DNA of 64,000 bases from Marinobacter antarcticus (GTDB lineage: Bacteria > Pseudomonadota > Gammaproteobacteria > Pseudomonadales > Oleiphilaceae), in NCBI RefSeq assembly GCF_900142385.1, contig NZ_FRAQ01000002.1, positions 186,001 through 250,000 on the forward strand, given 5' to 3'. Position 1 is the stretch's first letter; each line of letters begins with the position of its first letter. The notes under the pieces are model-generated. The model was not told the DNA's origin, did not search any database, and worked only from the letters and a program-made list of their open reading frames with translations. Below, piece after piece: positions 34,328 through 43,608 of this stretch. Made by a program: the position numbers and the translations under genes.

Positions 34328-34453
34328 TGCCACCCTCAATCTTCAAGTAAATCGGTTGTCGATGGCACCTTTTTGGCGGTGCCTTTTCCCTGTAAAACGT
34401 TGCAAAACCTGTGTAGGTACTGTTGATTTTGCTTTTGTATCGCTGCCTGCGAA

Positions 34454-34501
34454 ACACTATATATGGGCTTATTTTCGATGAGTATAACAGGATATAGTGT
34501 T
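34454..34501 (-). promoter_or_regulatory. Tandem NrdR boxes
   Basis: Two 16-base near-palindromes, ACACTATATATGGGCT (34454-34469) and AACAGGATATAGTGTT (34486-34501), separated by 16 bases, so centres are 32 bp apart (three helical turns). This matches the NrdR operator pair that represses ribonucleotide reductase genes. Confidence 0.85.
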
Positions 34502-34646
34502 TTGTGAATTTAAGTGGAACTATTGATAAGAGGTTTCTGGCAAAGAAAATCAATGGAAAATGGCTTGCAAGAAGGAATTTTCCGAATAATCCGAGGCTTG
34601 GGGTGGGAATGTGAAAATAACTATATGTTGTGATCGTAAATCATAC

Positions 34647-34674
34647 AAAACCCGACCCATGGTGGCCGGGTTTT
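34647..34674 (-). terminator. Terminator after the chemoreceptor gene
   Basis: AAAACCCG and CGGGTTTT arms around ACCCATGGTGGC, with A/T-rich flanks on both sides. It could also serve as a bidirectional stop. Confidence 0.7.
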
Positions 34675-34694
34675 GAGTGCCGGTTAGACCGTTC

Positions 34695-36317
34695 CTACTG
34701 TTTCACTCGGAACTGCCCGATCAACCCTTGCAGCGAAGAGGCCATGCGCGCCAGTTCCTGGCCTGCCTGGGACGTTTGATGGGCACCCGAGGCGTTCTGT
34801 TTCCCCATGTCGCTGAGCCGGACCAGATTACGATTCATATCTTCAGCCACCGTGCTCTGTTCCTCTGCCGCCGTTGCGATCTGGCTGCTCATTTGATCGA
34901 TTTGTGACACCGATTCCACAATGGTCGTCAACGAAGAACTCGCCAGAGAAGACTGATCAACTACTGATTTGGCCTGCTCCCGGCTCTGGCTCATTGCCTG
35001 TGCCGCATTGCGCGAACCTGTCTGAAGCTTTTCTATGATCTGGTTGATCTCGGCGGTAGAGGCCTGAGTGCGACCAGCCAGAGTTCTCACCTCGTCTGCC
35101 ACTACAGCGAACCCGCGGCCCTGATCACCAGCGCGGGCTGCCTCGATTGCCGCATTTAACGCGAGCAGGTTGGTCTGTTCTGCGATGCTTTTAATCACAT
35201 CCAGCACGGTGTTTATGTTGTCGCTGTCGCGTTCAACTTGGCCCATGACTTCCGAGGCTCTTTCAATCTGCACAGCCAGTTGCTGGATTTCCTGTACCGC
35301 CTGCTCCATAACCCTGCGGCCTTTTTCAGCCTCGGCATTTGTGCCGTTTGCAGCCGTGGATGTATTGCCAACACTCTCAGCAACTTCCCTTACTGTGGCA
35401 CTCATTTCGTTCATCGCCGTTGCCAACTGGTCGGTTTCGGACTGCTGCTGCTGAATATTGGCGCTAGTTTGTGCTGTTACCGTCGATACCTCTTCCGCCG
35501 CTGTGGAGAGCTGGGTAGTTGTGGCATTGATCTGTGAAATCATTTCAAGCAGCCGTTGCTGCATGGATTGCAAACCTCGCATCAGGTCACCGATTTCATC
35601 CCGGCGGGTCACCTCGATGGAGGAGGTAAGGTCGCCTTCGGCCACCCGCTGCAACTCGACCATAACCTTGGGCAGACAGGCCAATACCCGGGATACGAGC
35701 AGGTAGACCAGACCAACGCCAAGCAGCACGATGATGGAACCTATAACGATAGTGCGCCCGGTTGATGCGGCCGACATCTGCTGGTTCGACAGGGCAGCGA
35801 CTGTCTCCTGATCAACCGTTTCAAGAAAACTATCGACCTCCGTCGACATTTTTGCGGCGACTTCATCAAATTGCGCCATCATCTGGTTTCCGCCGGACGG
35901 GCCCTCGTCAATATAGGTCTGGGCCATCTGTTTCCCTACGTCATAATAGGCATTAAAAACCGGCAGCATCGCCTGATAACGCTTCGCATGCTCACTATCA
36001 AGCACGATGAGATCATCGATCAGTGTTCTGAATTTTTCGGCGTTATTCGCAGCCTCATCAAAACCGTCATTTAATCCGTCACGACCGCGCGTGGCGCTGA
36101 TGTCGGTCAGCCACTGCTGTACCTGAACCACCGAAAGCTTTAACTCATGGGCTTTGTTGAGAACAGGGATTTTGTTTTCAGCGAGCTCGGCGGATTGGTT
36201 CCCAATGGCCATGTTGCCCATGATGATTGCGCCGCTCTCAATCACGACAACGGCGGCTAACAGGACGGTTAATACTAAAAAACGGATACGGAGTGTTTTG
36301 TTTTGATGAGGGCCCAT
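34695..36317 (-). CDS. Methyl-accepting chemotaxis protein with 4HB sensor
   Basis: A 540-aa chemoreceptor. TM1 ([22 protein letters not shown]) near residues 13-35 is followed by a four-helix-bundle periplasmic domain (about 36-185, with [16 protein letters not shown] and a conserved [10 protein letters not shown]). TM2 ([22 protein letters not shown]) is near 195, then HAMP and a signalling hairpin with [20 protein letters not shown] and [20 protein letters not shown] chose ATG 36317 rather than the TTG at 36323. A FliA-type promoter lies about 100 bases upstream. A rho-independent terminator follows. The ligand is not inferable. Confidence 0.9.
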   Translation of the reverse strand: MGPHQNKTLRIRFLVLTVLLAAVVVIESGAIIMGNMAIGNQSAELAENKIPVLNKAHELKLSVVQVQQWLTDISATRGRDGLNDGFDEAANNAEKFRTLIDDLIVLDSEHAKRYQAMLPVFNAYYDVGKQMAQTYIDEGPSGGNQMMAQFDEVAAKMSTEVDSFLETVDQETVAALSNQQMSAASTGRTIVIGSIIVLLGVGLVYLLVSRVLACLPKVMVELQRVAEGDLTSSIEVTRRDEIGDLMRGLQSMQQRLLEMISQINATTTQLSTAAEEVSTVTAQTSANIQQQQSETDQLATAMNEMSATVREVAESVGNTSTAANGTNAEAEKGRRVMEQAVQEIQQLAVQIERASEVMGQVERDSDNINTVLDVIKSIAEQTNLLALNAAIEAARAGDQGRGFAVVADEVRTLAGRTQASTAEINQIIEKLQTGSRNAAQAMSQSREQAKSVVDQSSLASSSLTTIVESVSQIDQMSSQIATAAEEQSTVAEDMNRNLVRLSDMGKQNASGAHQTSQAGQELARMASSLQGLIGQFRVKQ

Positions 36318-36410
36318 ATTCAACAGTTCTCTGTAATATTTATTTATTTTTCAGAGGGAAACCGCTTTGAGTCACTGCTCCATGGCTGTTCGGTAAAGCG
36401 GATAATTTTC

Positions 36411-36437
36411 TTATCGGCCATTCCATATCAATCTTTA
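36411..36437 (-). promoter_or_regulatory. Sigma-28 (FliA) promoter for the chemoreceptor
   Basis: On the minus strand TAAA, exactly 15 bases, then GCCGATAA, the FliA consensus (TAAA-N15-GCCGATAA) without mismatch. It sits about 95 bases upstream of the chemoreceptor ATG. Confidence 0.9.
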
Positions 36438-36480
36438 GCTGCCGGGAGTGGGGAAGGCAGGAGAGCATCCTGCCTTTTTG

Positions 36481-37275
36481 TTAGCCCAATAGAAGGCTGT
36501 CGTCGTCCACTGAAAGCCCGCGCTGGGTTTCAAACAACTCCAGAAGATCCTTCACTTCCAGGCCTTCGCGATCCTTGCCTGCAATATCAAACACCACCTG
36601 CCCCTGGTGCAGCATTACTGTTCGGCTGCCAACTTCCAGCGCCTGTTTCATGCTGTGGGTGACCATCAGGGCCGTCAGTTTTTGCTCTTCGATGATTTTG
36701 GTGGTGAGCGCCAGCACGAAAGCACCGGTTTTGGGGTCCAGAGCTGCGGTGTGTTCATCCAGCAGCATAATGGCAGATGGGGTAAGGCTCGCCATCAGCA
36801 GGCTGACTGCCTGGCGCTGGCCGCCGGAGAGTAAGCCCATTTTATCGCCGAGGCGGTTTTCAAGCCCTAGATTCAGGGAGGAGAGGCTTTCCCGGAACTG
36901 TTCCATGTACTGTTTTTTTACGGCCGTGCCCAGGCTGCGATGCTGGCCGCGTTTGATGGCGAGCGAAAGGTTCTCCTCGATGCTCAGGCCTTCACAGGTG
37001 CCAGCCAGCGGGTCCTGAAATACCCGTGCCACGCGGCCTGCCCGTTTGTGGGTGGGCAGCTTGGTAACGTTGAGGTTGTCGACAACAATAGTGCCGCTAT
37101 CAACCAGAACCTCACCCGCCAGGGCGTTCAGGAATGTGGACTTGCCGGCACCGTTGCTGCCAATCACGGTAACAAACTCGCCCTGATTAACGGTGAGGCT
37201 CATGCCCCGGAGAGCGGGGTTTTCCAGCGGAGTGCCTTTACCAAAGGTAAGCTGGAGATCGGTTGCACTGATCAT
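36481..37275 (-). CDS. ABC importer ATP-binding protein (TrpZ-like)
   Basis: A 264-aa ATPase: Walker A GSNGAGKST, signature LLSGGQRQAVSLLMA, Walker B IMLLDEHTAALD and H-loop VTHSM. In Walker B the usual E-P is E-H (DEHTAALD), as seen in ATPases of the ABC_sub_bind/TrpXYZ-like transporters. It overlaps nothing; the AGGAGG ribosome site precedes the ATG and the permease lies ten bases upstream. Last gene of the three-gene importer operon. A hairpin (AAGGCAGG/CCTGCCTT at 36454-36477) lies just after the stop. Confidence 0.83.
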   Translation of the reverse strand: MISATDLQLTFGKGTPLENPALRGMSLTVNQGEFVTVIGSNGAGKSTFLNALAGEVLVDSGTIVVDNLNVTKLPTHKRAGRVARVFQDPLAGTCEGLSIEENLSLAIKRGQHRSLGTAVKKQYMEQFRESLSSLNLGLENRLGDKMGLLSGGQRQAVSLLMASLTPSAIMLLDEHTAALDPKTGAFVLALTTKIIEEQKLTALMVTHSMKQALEVGSRTVMLHQGQVVFDIAGKDREGLEVKDLLELFETQRGLSVDDDSLLLG

Positions 37276-37284
37276 ATTGCCTCC

Positions 37285-38187
37285 TCAGGCTTTCTTGCGG
37301 GTGAATTTGCTAACCACGGAACTGCGGATGCCGGGCAATACAATTGCCAGGGTGACCAGAACGGCGGTTATCAGGTTCAGATCCTGTGCTTGCAGGCCGA
37401 GAAAATCTGCGTTCAATGCCAAGGCTATGGCCAAGCGGTAAATAATGGCGCCAACCACACAGGCGATCAGGGCACGAACAACTGTTGATGGTGTGATCAC
37501 TGCCTCACCACCAATCAGTGAGGCCAGGCCGATAACAATAACGCCAACACCCATGGTGACATCTGCTGCGCCCTGGCTCTGCGCAAAGAGTGCGCCAGCG
37601 AGGCCAACCAGGCCATTGGATACCGCTACGCCAAGGATGATCATGGCGCCGGTGGCAATGCCCTGGGCACGTGCCATGCGAGGGTTGGCTCCGGTGGCGC
37701 GCATGGCGAGGCCGGTTTCAGATTTCATGAAGCGCCAGAGCAGTATCAGGGCGACGAAGATCACAATCACAAACAGCAATACTGGTACCTGGTGATAGGG
37801 AAGATCCAGTGAATACCAGGGTGTGAGTATCGTATCTTCGCCAAGCAGGGCTATGTTGGGTCGGCCCATCACCCGGAGATTGACTGAATACAGGGCGATC
37901 ATCGTGAGGATGGAAGCCAGCAAGTTCAGAATCTTCAGCTTTACGTTAAGGATGGCGGTTACAGCACCGGCAGCCATGCCGGCGACCACGGCGCAGCCTG
38001 TTGCCAGCCAGGGGTCCCAGCCATCAACAATGAGCACGGCGGCAACGGCAGCGCCCAGCGGGAAGCTGCCGTCAACGGTCAGATCGGGGAAATCGAGTAC
38101 GCGAAAAGAAAGGTAAATAGCGAATGCAACCAGGCCGTAAATAAGGCCGGTTTCAATTGCGCCGTAAAGTGCAATATCACTGAGCAT
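37285..38187 (-). CDS. ABC importer permease (TrpY-like, BPD_transp_2)
   Basis: A 300-aa integral membrane protein with 8-10 hydrophobic helices of the branched-chain amino-acid/BPD_transp_2 type. Marks: RVLDFPDLTVDGSFPLGAAVAA near the start, the loop RATGANPRMARAQGI that contacts the ATPase, and a C-terminal charged end (SKFTRKKA). Similar permeases sit between ABC_sub_bind proteins and an ATPase in TrpXYZ or CDS-type loci importing aromatic amino acids. A strong hairpin separates it from the upstream binding-protein gene. Confidence 0.82.
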   Translation of the reverse strand: MLSDIALYGAIETGLIYGLVAFAIYLSFRVLDFPDLTVDGSFPLGAAVAAVLIVDGWDPWLATGCAVVAGMAAGAVTAILNVKLKILNLLASILTMIALYSVNLRVMGRPNIALLGEDTILTPWYSLDLPYHQVPVLLFVIVIFVALILLWRFMKSETGLAMRATGANPRMARAQGIATGAMIILGVAVSNGLVGLAGALFAQSQGAADVTMGVGVIVIGLASLIGGEAVITPSTVVRALIACVVGAIIYRLAIALALNADFLGLQAQDLNLITAVLVTLAIVLPGIRSSVVSKFTRKKA

Positions 38188-38209
38188 GGGTAAGATTCAC
38201 TGTGAAATA

Positions 38210-38243
38210 AGAACGGGCGGGCTCTTTATAGAGAGTCCGCCCG
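38210..38243 (-). terminator. Hairpin after the binding-protein gene
   Basis: ACGGGCGG and CCGCCCGT arms with an inner pairing GCTCT/AGAGT around TTTATAG. Likely an intraoperonic attenuator or stabiliser between the binding protein and permease genes. Confidence 0.65.
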
Positions 38244-38256
38244 TGTAGGTCGGGCG

Positions 38257-39231
38257 TTACTTGCCGCTTTTTACGACTTCGGCGGCTTCGGCGATTATTT
38301 CATCCGACAGGGTGATACCCATGCGTTCGCCCGCTTCCGGGTTTACGAACAGGCTGAGCTTTTCCATGGTCTCTACTGCCATGTCGCCCGGCTTCTCGCC
38401 TTCGAGGATGCGTGCAACCATTACGCCGGCCTGGCGGCCGTGATCGTAGTAATCAAAACCCATCGCGGCAACGGCGCCACGGGCAACCGTAGCCGTGTCA
38501 GCTGCAAATACCGGTATCTTGGCTCGTTCGCCCACAGAAATGACCGCTTCGGCAGCGCTGATAACCGTGTTGTCGGTTGTCAGGTAAATGGCATCTACCT
38601 TACCCACCAGGGAGCGGGCTGCGCCCAGCACTTCGGAGGTTTTGGTGGCGGCACCTTTAACCAGTGTCAGGCCACGGGCTTGCAGGCGCTCATCAAGCAG
38701 TTCGATCAGTGATACTGCGTTGGCTTCACCGGGGTTATAGACGGTGCCAATGCGCTTGGCATCCGGAACGATGCGCAGCAGCATATCCAGGTGCCTGTCG
38801 ATGGGCAGCATATCGCTTACGCCGGTAATGTTCGCGCCCGGTGCCTCGGCATTCTTCACCAGTTTTGCGCCAACCGGGTCCGTTACGGCAGCAAACACCA
38901 CGGGGATGTTGCGGGCGGCAGCGGCAACTGTCTGTGCAGAAGGTGTAGCGATGGCAACAATTACGTCGGGACTATCACCGATAAATTTGCGGGCAATCTG
39001 GGATGCAATGGCGGAATTCCCCTGAGCGCTCTCATGCATGACCGTCAGGTTGTCACCTTCTTTGTAGCCCCGTTCTGCCAGCTCATCTTTTATACCCTGA
39101 TAAACAGCATCCAGCGCCGGGTGTTCAACAATCTGTGTAATAGCGACAACACGTGGCTCTGCAGCTTGTGAAAGACTTGCCATTGCGATTAATGACGCGC
39201 CCAACAGGGTGCGCAGGATTTTCTTGGCCAT
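38257..39231 (-). CDS. ABC transporter substrate-binding protein (ABC_sub_bind, TrpX-like)
   Basis: A 324-aa periplasmic protein with a signal peptide ending SLSQAA (about residues 1-23). The mature chain matches the ABC_sub_bind family (PF04392), with VVAITQIVEHPALDAVYQGIKDEL, the phosphate-like loop ATPSAQTVAAA, and PVVFAAVTDPVGAKLV. The family binds tryptophan, tyrosine or other small amino-acid-like ligands in known cases; which one here is open. It begins the operon, with the permease and ATPase downstream and a hairpin directly after it. Confidence 0.83.
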   Translation of the reverse strand: MAKKILRTLLGASLIAMASLSQAAEPRVVAITQIVEHPALDAVYQGIKDELAERGYKEGDNLTVMHESAQGNSAIASQIARKFIGDSPDVIVAIATPSAQTVAAAARNIPVVFAAVTDPVGAKLVKNAEAPGANITGVSDMLPIDRHLDMLLRIVPDAKRIGTVYNPGEANAVSLIELLDERLQARGLTLVKGAATKTSEVLGAARSLVGKVDAIYLTTDNTVISAAEAVISVGERAKIPVFAADTATVARGAVAAMGFDYYDHGRQAGVMVARILEGEKPGDMAVETMEKLSLFVNPEAGERMGITLSDEIIAEAAEVVKSGK

Positions 39232-39470
39232 ATGCCCATCTCCGAGGTCTGTTGCGGTAGTTGCAGTAACAAGATGCGGGAGTTTATCACAGCCCCGCCA
39301 CCTTGGTGGTAGCGCATGTTAACGCGAGGTTGGCCTGATCGGATATTCCCGGAGAGAGTTTTTGCTCTCTCAGCGTGAGTCACGCTTTGACGCATCATAA
39401 TGTGTTGAAATACCCTACTAAAGTCTTAATACTGTGTGCATAAATCAAATAACGTAAGCAAGGAAGATCC

Positions 39471-41138
39471 ATGGACACAACAAACAAACTTCCCCTGGAT
39501 ATGGTTTATCACTGGGAGGGCGCTAAGGCGAACTCGCTGTATATGACGCAGCCCATCGGCGATGGCAAGGTGGTGGAGTACACATGGGGCAGGGCTGTTG
39601 ACGAGGCCCGTCGTATGGCGTCGTACCTCAAGTCACTGAATCTCGCTGACAAAAGCCGTATCGGCCTGATATCCAAGAACTGCGCGCATTGGATAATGAC
39701 CGATTGGGCGATCTGGATGGCTGGGCACATTTCTGTGCCTTTATACCCGACGTTGAATGCCGATACAGTTAACTACGTGCTGAACCACGCTGAGTGTGAT
39801 GTTCTGTTTGTGGGCAAACTGGACGACTGGGACATGATGAAGTCGGGCGTACCGGAATCAGTCCGTTGCATTTCCTATCCGCTGAGCCCGTCCAACGATT
39901 TTGAAACCTGGGACGATATTGTTGCCAAGTATCCGCCTTTGGAGGAGAACGTTCAGCGTGATGCTGACGAGCTGGCGACGATTGTTTACACCTCGGGCAG
40001 CACCGGCAAGCCGAAAGGCGTCATGCTCAGCTTCCGTAATATGGCGTTTGCCGCCGACGGTGGTCTTAAGGTTCTGCAAGTCGGCTCCAATGAACGCATG
40101 TTGTCCTATCTGCCGCTGGCGCACGTATTTGAGCGAACGTTTGTTGAACTGGCTTCACTGTATGCGGGCTATCAGCTCTTTTTCGCGGAATCCCTCGACA
40201 CCTTTGTTGAGGATATGAAACGCGCACAGCCAACCTTATTCCTTTCGGTACCCAGATTGTGGGTTAAATTCCAGCAGGGTGTTCTCCATAAGCTGCCGCA
40301 AAAGAAACTGGATAAGCTGCTGAAGATTCCGGTGGTGAACAAGCTGATCAAGAAAAAGATTCTCAAGGGGCTCGGGCTGGATAAAGCCAAGTTGGCTGGC
40401 AGCGGTTCGGCTCCGCTCGCCGGCGATGTGCTGGACTGGTATCGCAACCTTGGTCTGGAATTGCTTGAAGGCTACGGCATGTCTGAGAATTTTGCCTATT
40501 CTCACATCAACAAGCCGGGGCGTTCTCGTACCGGTTATGTGGGTGAGTCCATGCCGGGTGTGGAAACGAAAATCAGCCCTGAGGGCGAGATCCTGGTCAA
40601 GAGCCCGGCCACCATGATGGGTTACTACAAGGATGAAGAGAAAACCCGTGAAACCTTTACCGATGATGGTTTCCTGAGAACCGGCGACATAGGCGAAATC
40701 GATGAACTGGGTCGCCTGAAGATTACAGGCAGGATGAAGGAGATTTTCAAAACCAGCAAGGGCAAGTACATTGCGCCTGCGCCGATTGAGAACCGTCTGA
40801 TGGCGCATCAGTCGATCGAGATGGTGTGTGTTTCCGGGGCCAACCAGACCCAGCCCTTCGCCATCATTCAGCTGGCTGAGGGAATCCGGCCGAAGCTGAC
40901 TGACGAGGGTTTCCGCAAGGAGCTTGAGGCGAGTTTTGCTGAACTTGTGGTTAACGTGAACAAGACGGTAGACCCCCACGAACAACTGGCCTTTGTTACA
41001 ATCGTCAGTGATGAGTGGTCGATCGGGAACAGTTTTCTGACCCCGACGATGAAGCTCAAACGAAACGTGGTGGAAGACGCTTACGAAAGCAAGGTGAACG
41101 ATTGGTATGCAAAGCGCCAGAAGGTGATCTGGCAGTAA
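39471..41138 (+). CDS. AMP-dependent acyl-CoA synthetase (long-chain fatty acid-CoA ligase type)
   Basis: A 555-aa adenylating enzyme that activates a fatty acid to its AMP ester and then CoA thioester. Motifs in order: the P-loop YTSGSTGKPKGVMLS near residues 172-186, PLAHVFERTFVEL near 215, the adenine-binding GYGMSEN near 335, the D-x-x-x-x-GD region with LRTGDIGEIDELG near 403, and the catalytic lysine motif KTSKGKYIAPAPIE near 427. The AHVFER segment is typical of long-chain ligases. A strong hairpin terminator follows. A thioesterase follows on the same strand after the terminator. Substrate length unknown. Confidence 0.88.
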   Translation: MDTTNKLPLDMVYHWEGAKANSLYMTQPIGDGKVVEYTWGRAVDEARRMASYLKSLNLADKSRIGLISKNCAHWIMTDWAIWMAGHISVPLYPTLNADTVNYVLNHAECDVLFVGKLDDWDMMKSGVPESVRCISYPLSPSNDFETWDDIVAKYPPLEENVQRDADELATIVYTSGSTGKPKGVMLSFRNMAFAADGGLKVLQVGSNERMLSYLPLAHVFERTFVELASLYAGYQLFFAESLDTFVEDMKRAQPTLFLSVPRLWVKFQQGVLHKLPQKKLDKLLKIPVVNKLIKKKILKGLGLDKAKLAGSGSAPLAGDVLDWYRNLGLELLEGYGMSENFAYSHINKPGRSRTGYVGESMPGVETKISPEGEILVKSPATMMGYYKDEEKTRETFTDDGFLRTGDIGEIDELGRLKITGRMKEIFKTSKGKYIAPAPIENRLMAHQSIEMVCVSGANQTQPFAIIQLAEGIRPKLTDEGFRKELEASFAELVVNVNKTVDPHEQLAFVTIVSDEWSIGNSFLTPTMKLKRNVVEDAYESKVNDWYAKRQKVIWQ

Positions 41139-41157
41139 CGCACAACCTGTTTTTGTT

Positions 41158-41190
41158 CGAATCAGGCCCGGCGCAGCCGGGCCTGATTCG
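41158..41190 (+). terminator. Strong hairpin terminator after the acyl-CoA ligase gene
   Basis: CGAATCAGGCCCGGC (41158-41172) pairs perfectly with 41176-41190 around GCA, followed by TTTCGG. A 15-bp GC-rich stem. Confidence 0.8.
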
Positions 41191-41264
41191 TTTCGGAACC
41201 GACGTTGGTCGCATAGGGAAAAACGGATAGTGCGCCTAGAATTAGTACATATCAGGAGGAGTTT

Positions 41265-41768
41265 ATGACTCAGCTTTCCGCATTCCAGAGGCGCATTCAC
41301 GAGGAAATTCCGCTTTCCCGCGCTCTGGGAATTGAATTGCACTCGTGGGACGGCAGCGCCTTGCTTCTGAGTGCACCGCTTGAGCCAAATCGCAATCATC
41401 AGGGCACCGGTTTTGGTGGCAGTGTGTACTCGGTTGCTGTAACGGCGGCCTGGGGGCTCACGGAGCTTGCACTCGCAGATCTTGGGCTGAAAGGCAGTGT
41501 GGTGGTGCAGACCGGCAGCATTGATTATCTTGAGCCGGTGAGTTCGGATTTTTATGCCATCTGCCGGCTTCCGGGGGATGAAATCCCTGAACGTTTCAGA
41601 AAGAGCCTGGCAAGGCACGGCAAGGGGCGACTGGATCTGACCACTGAAGTGTTCTGCGGCCCGCCTAACAGTCTGCCGCAGGGTGATCCGGTTGCTGTGT
41701 TTCAGGGTCGGTTTGTGGTTCAGGATGCCCGCTCAAGGATAATGCCCCAGCCCCGAGACGAGGACTAG
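41265..41768 (+). CDS. Thioesterase domain protein (YiiD_C hotdog family)
   Basis: A 167-aa hotdog-fold protein of the YiiD C-terminal/thioesterase family. Marks: LEPNRNHQGTGFGGSVYSVAVTAAWGL (the active helix region near residues 45-65) and DYLEPVSSDFYAIC. No transmembrane segment. It is likely to hydrolyse acyl-CoA or acyl-ACP, fitting its place 127 bases after an acyl-CoA ligase. Start ATG 41265 has AGGAGG seven bases upstream. It converges on the iron permease gene, with stops two bases apart. Confidence 0.82.
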   Translation: MTQLSAFQRRIHEEIPLSRALGIELHSWDGSALLLSAPLEPNRNHQGTGFGGSVYSVAVTAAWGLTELALADLGLKGSVVVQTGSIDYLEPVSSDFYAICRLPGDEIPERFRKSLARHGKGRLDLTTEVFCGPPNSLPQGDPVAVFQGRFVVQDARSRIMPQPRDED

Positions 41769-41769
41769 A

Positions 41770-43458
41770 TCAGGTCATAGAGCGGGTGTTGGAAATTGAC
41801 CGGCTCATCAGAATGATGGGGATAATACCGGCCAATACAATAATCAGGGCCGGCAGGGCACTGTGATACAGGCGCTCATCGGAGGCAAACTGGTACACGT
41901 AGGTGGCCAGGGTTTCAAAGTTGAACGGTCGGAGTATCAGCGTGGCCGGTAACTCTTTCATACAGTCCACGAAAACCACCAGTGCAGCGGTAATCAATGT
42001 GCCGCGAAGCATGGGAAGGTGTACCTTCACGAGTGTTCTACCCGGGCTGTTGCCCAGTGACCGGGATGCCATATCCATACTCGGGGTAATCTTCTGTAGC
42101 GCACTTTCTACGCTACCGGCAGAGACCGCCAGGAACCTGACCGTATAGGCAAAAACGATGGCGAAGGCCGATCCGCTAAGTAGCAGGCCGGTGCTGACGT
42201 TGAAGGTGTCTCTCATCAGGCTGTCCAGCCAGTTATCAAAACCTGCAAAAGGCACAATCACACCAACTGCAAGTACGGCACCCGGCATGGCATACCCCAG
42301 GCTTGAAAGGCGCATGAGTACCTTCATGCCTTGCGTGTTGTGAAGCCTGCGGCTGTAGGCAAGGGTGGTGCCGATCAAAAGAGTAGTCAGTGCCGCTGTT
42401 CCTGAAAGAAACAGGCTGTTAAGCGTGTTGCGCACAAACACCGGGTTCCAGCTCTCATCAAAATACTCCCAGGCGTAAACGCCAAGGGTCACTCCGGGGA
42501 TAATAAAACCAAACACCACCGGGACAGCGCAAACGGCAACACAGATCAGTTGCCGGGGAAATGACATGGTAAAGCGACGGATCGGGTCGCGGTTATCCCT
42601 GGCGGCGAACTGTTGTTGCCGGCGTCGGGAGTAGCGCTCAAGGGTGACCAGAATAACAACAAATACGAGCATGGTTGTGGCTATCTGCGCAGCACCACCC
42701 AGGTTGCCGAGGTTCATCCAGGTATCAAACAGGCCAGCGGTGAGGGTCTGCACCGCAAAGAAATCGACGGTGCCAAAATCGTTCAGGGTTTCCATCAGCA
42801 CCAGTGAAAGACCAACCGCAACGGCCGGGCGGGCGATGGGCAGAACGACTTTGAAAAACGTACTCAGTGCTGAGTGGCCAAGACTGCGGCTGACCGCAAA
42901 AAGGGAAGGCGACTGATCGAGAAATGCGGCCCTGGCGAGAAGATAAACATAGGGGTAGAGCACCAGGCCGAGCATCAGCGTGGCACCTTCCAGGCTGCGG
43001 ATTTGGGGGAACCAGTAATCCGCAGCGTTGGCCCAGCCAAACCAGTCCCGGAGGGCGCCCTGAACCGGGCCGGCATAGTCCAGAAGGCTGGTGTAAATAT
43101 AGGCAATTACATAAGCCGGCACAGCGAAAGGCAACAGCATGGCCCATTCAAAGAACTTGCGGCCGGGGAACTCGCACATGGTTACGGCCCAGGCGGTCGA
43201 GAGGCCGATGACCAGGGTAATAGCGCCAACACCCGTCATGAGTTTCAGGGTGGTGACGAGATAACGGGGCAGTGTGGTATCTATCAGGTGTGGCCAGATA
43301 TTTTCTTCCGGGAAGAAGGCCAGAAAAATGACCGACAGAACAGGCAGAGCGACGATGGCTGTGGTGAGAATAGCGCTGAACAGCCAGCGGCTTGAGGTGC
43401 GCTTTGCCAGCAGGGGCTGGGCAAGCCCGGGGTTAACGCTGGACGCGGCCTCGCTCAT
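41770..43458 (-). CDS. fbpB: Iron(III) ABC transporter permease FbpB-type (fused)
   Basis: A 562-aa permease with two BPD_transp_1 units, about 12 TM helices. Each half has its EAA loop, RSLGHSALSTFFKVVLP near residue 190 and RSLGNSPGRTLVKVHLP near 465, the duplicated coupling elements of Fe3+ permeases such as FbpB/HitB/SfuB. It follows fbpA on the same strand with a hairpin between. No ATPase gene is adjacent, so FbpC must come from elsewhere. Physiological role: ferric iron import from the periplasm. Confidence 0.88.
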   Translation of the reverse strand: MSEAASSVNPGLAQPLLAKRTSSRWLFSAILTTAIVALPVLSVIFLAFFPEENIWPHLIDTTLPRYLVTTLKLMTGVGAITLVIGLSTAWAVTMCEFPGRKFFEWAMLLPFAVPAYVIAYIYTSLLDYAGPVQGALRDWFGWANAADYWFPQIRSLEGATLMLGLVLYPYVYLLARAAFLDQSPSLFAVSRSLGHSALSTFFKVVLPIARPAVAVGLSLVLMETLNDFGTVDFFAVQTLTAGLFDTWMNLGNLGGAAQIATTMLVFVVILVTLERYSRRRQQQFAARDNRDPIRRFTMSFPRQLICVAVCAVPVVFGFIIPGVTLGVYAWEYFDESWNPVFVRNTLNSLFLSGTAALTTLLIGTTLAYSRRLHNTQGMKVLMRLSSLGYAMPGAVLAVGVIVPFAGFDNWLDSLMRDTFNVSTGLLLSGSAFAIVFAYTVRFLAVSAGSVESALQKITPSMDMASRSLGNSPGRTLVKVHLPMLRGTLITAALVVFVDCMKELPATLILRPFNFETLATYVYQFASDERLYHSALPALIIVLAGIIPIILMSRSISNTRSMT

Positions 43459-43574
43459 AGGGTTCCTGTTACTGACATTGATTGGCTAGACAAGTATCGA
43501 AGGCTGTCGATTGTAATCAGCTCAAATAGCCGCTGCAATGACTGGAATCATTTGCGGGGTCGATTGAAAGTGAA

Positions 43575-43601
43575 GGTAAGGGCAGCGTCGCTGCCCTTAC
43601 C
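43575..43601 (-). terminator. Hairpin between fbpA and fbpB
   Basis: GGTAAGGGCAGC (43575-43586) pairs perfectly with 43590-43601 around GTC. It lacks a T-run, so a stabiliser or partial terminator is likelier than a full stop. Confidence 0.65.
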
Positions 43602-43608
43602 GAACCGT

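Noticed and set aside
36454..36477. Hairpin AAGGCAGG/CCTGCCTT with T-run on the plus strand
   Set aside because: The T-run faces the plus strand, where no gene is transcribed. It could still aid the minus-strand operon but I do not list it as a proven terminator.
40236..41618. 460-codon open frame on the minus strand
   Set aside because: It lies wholly antisense to the acyl-CoA ligase and thioesterase genes, has no family features, and is explained by their codon bias.
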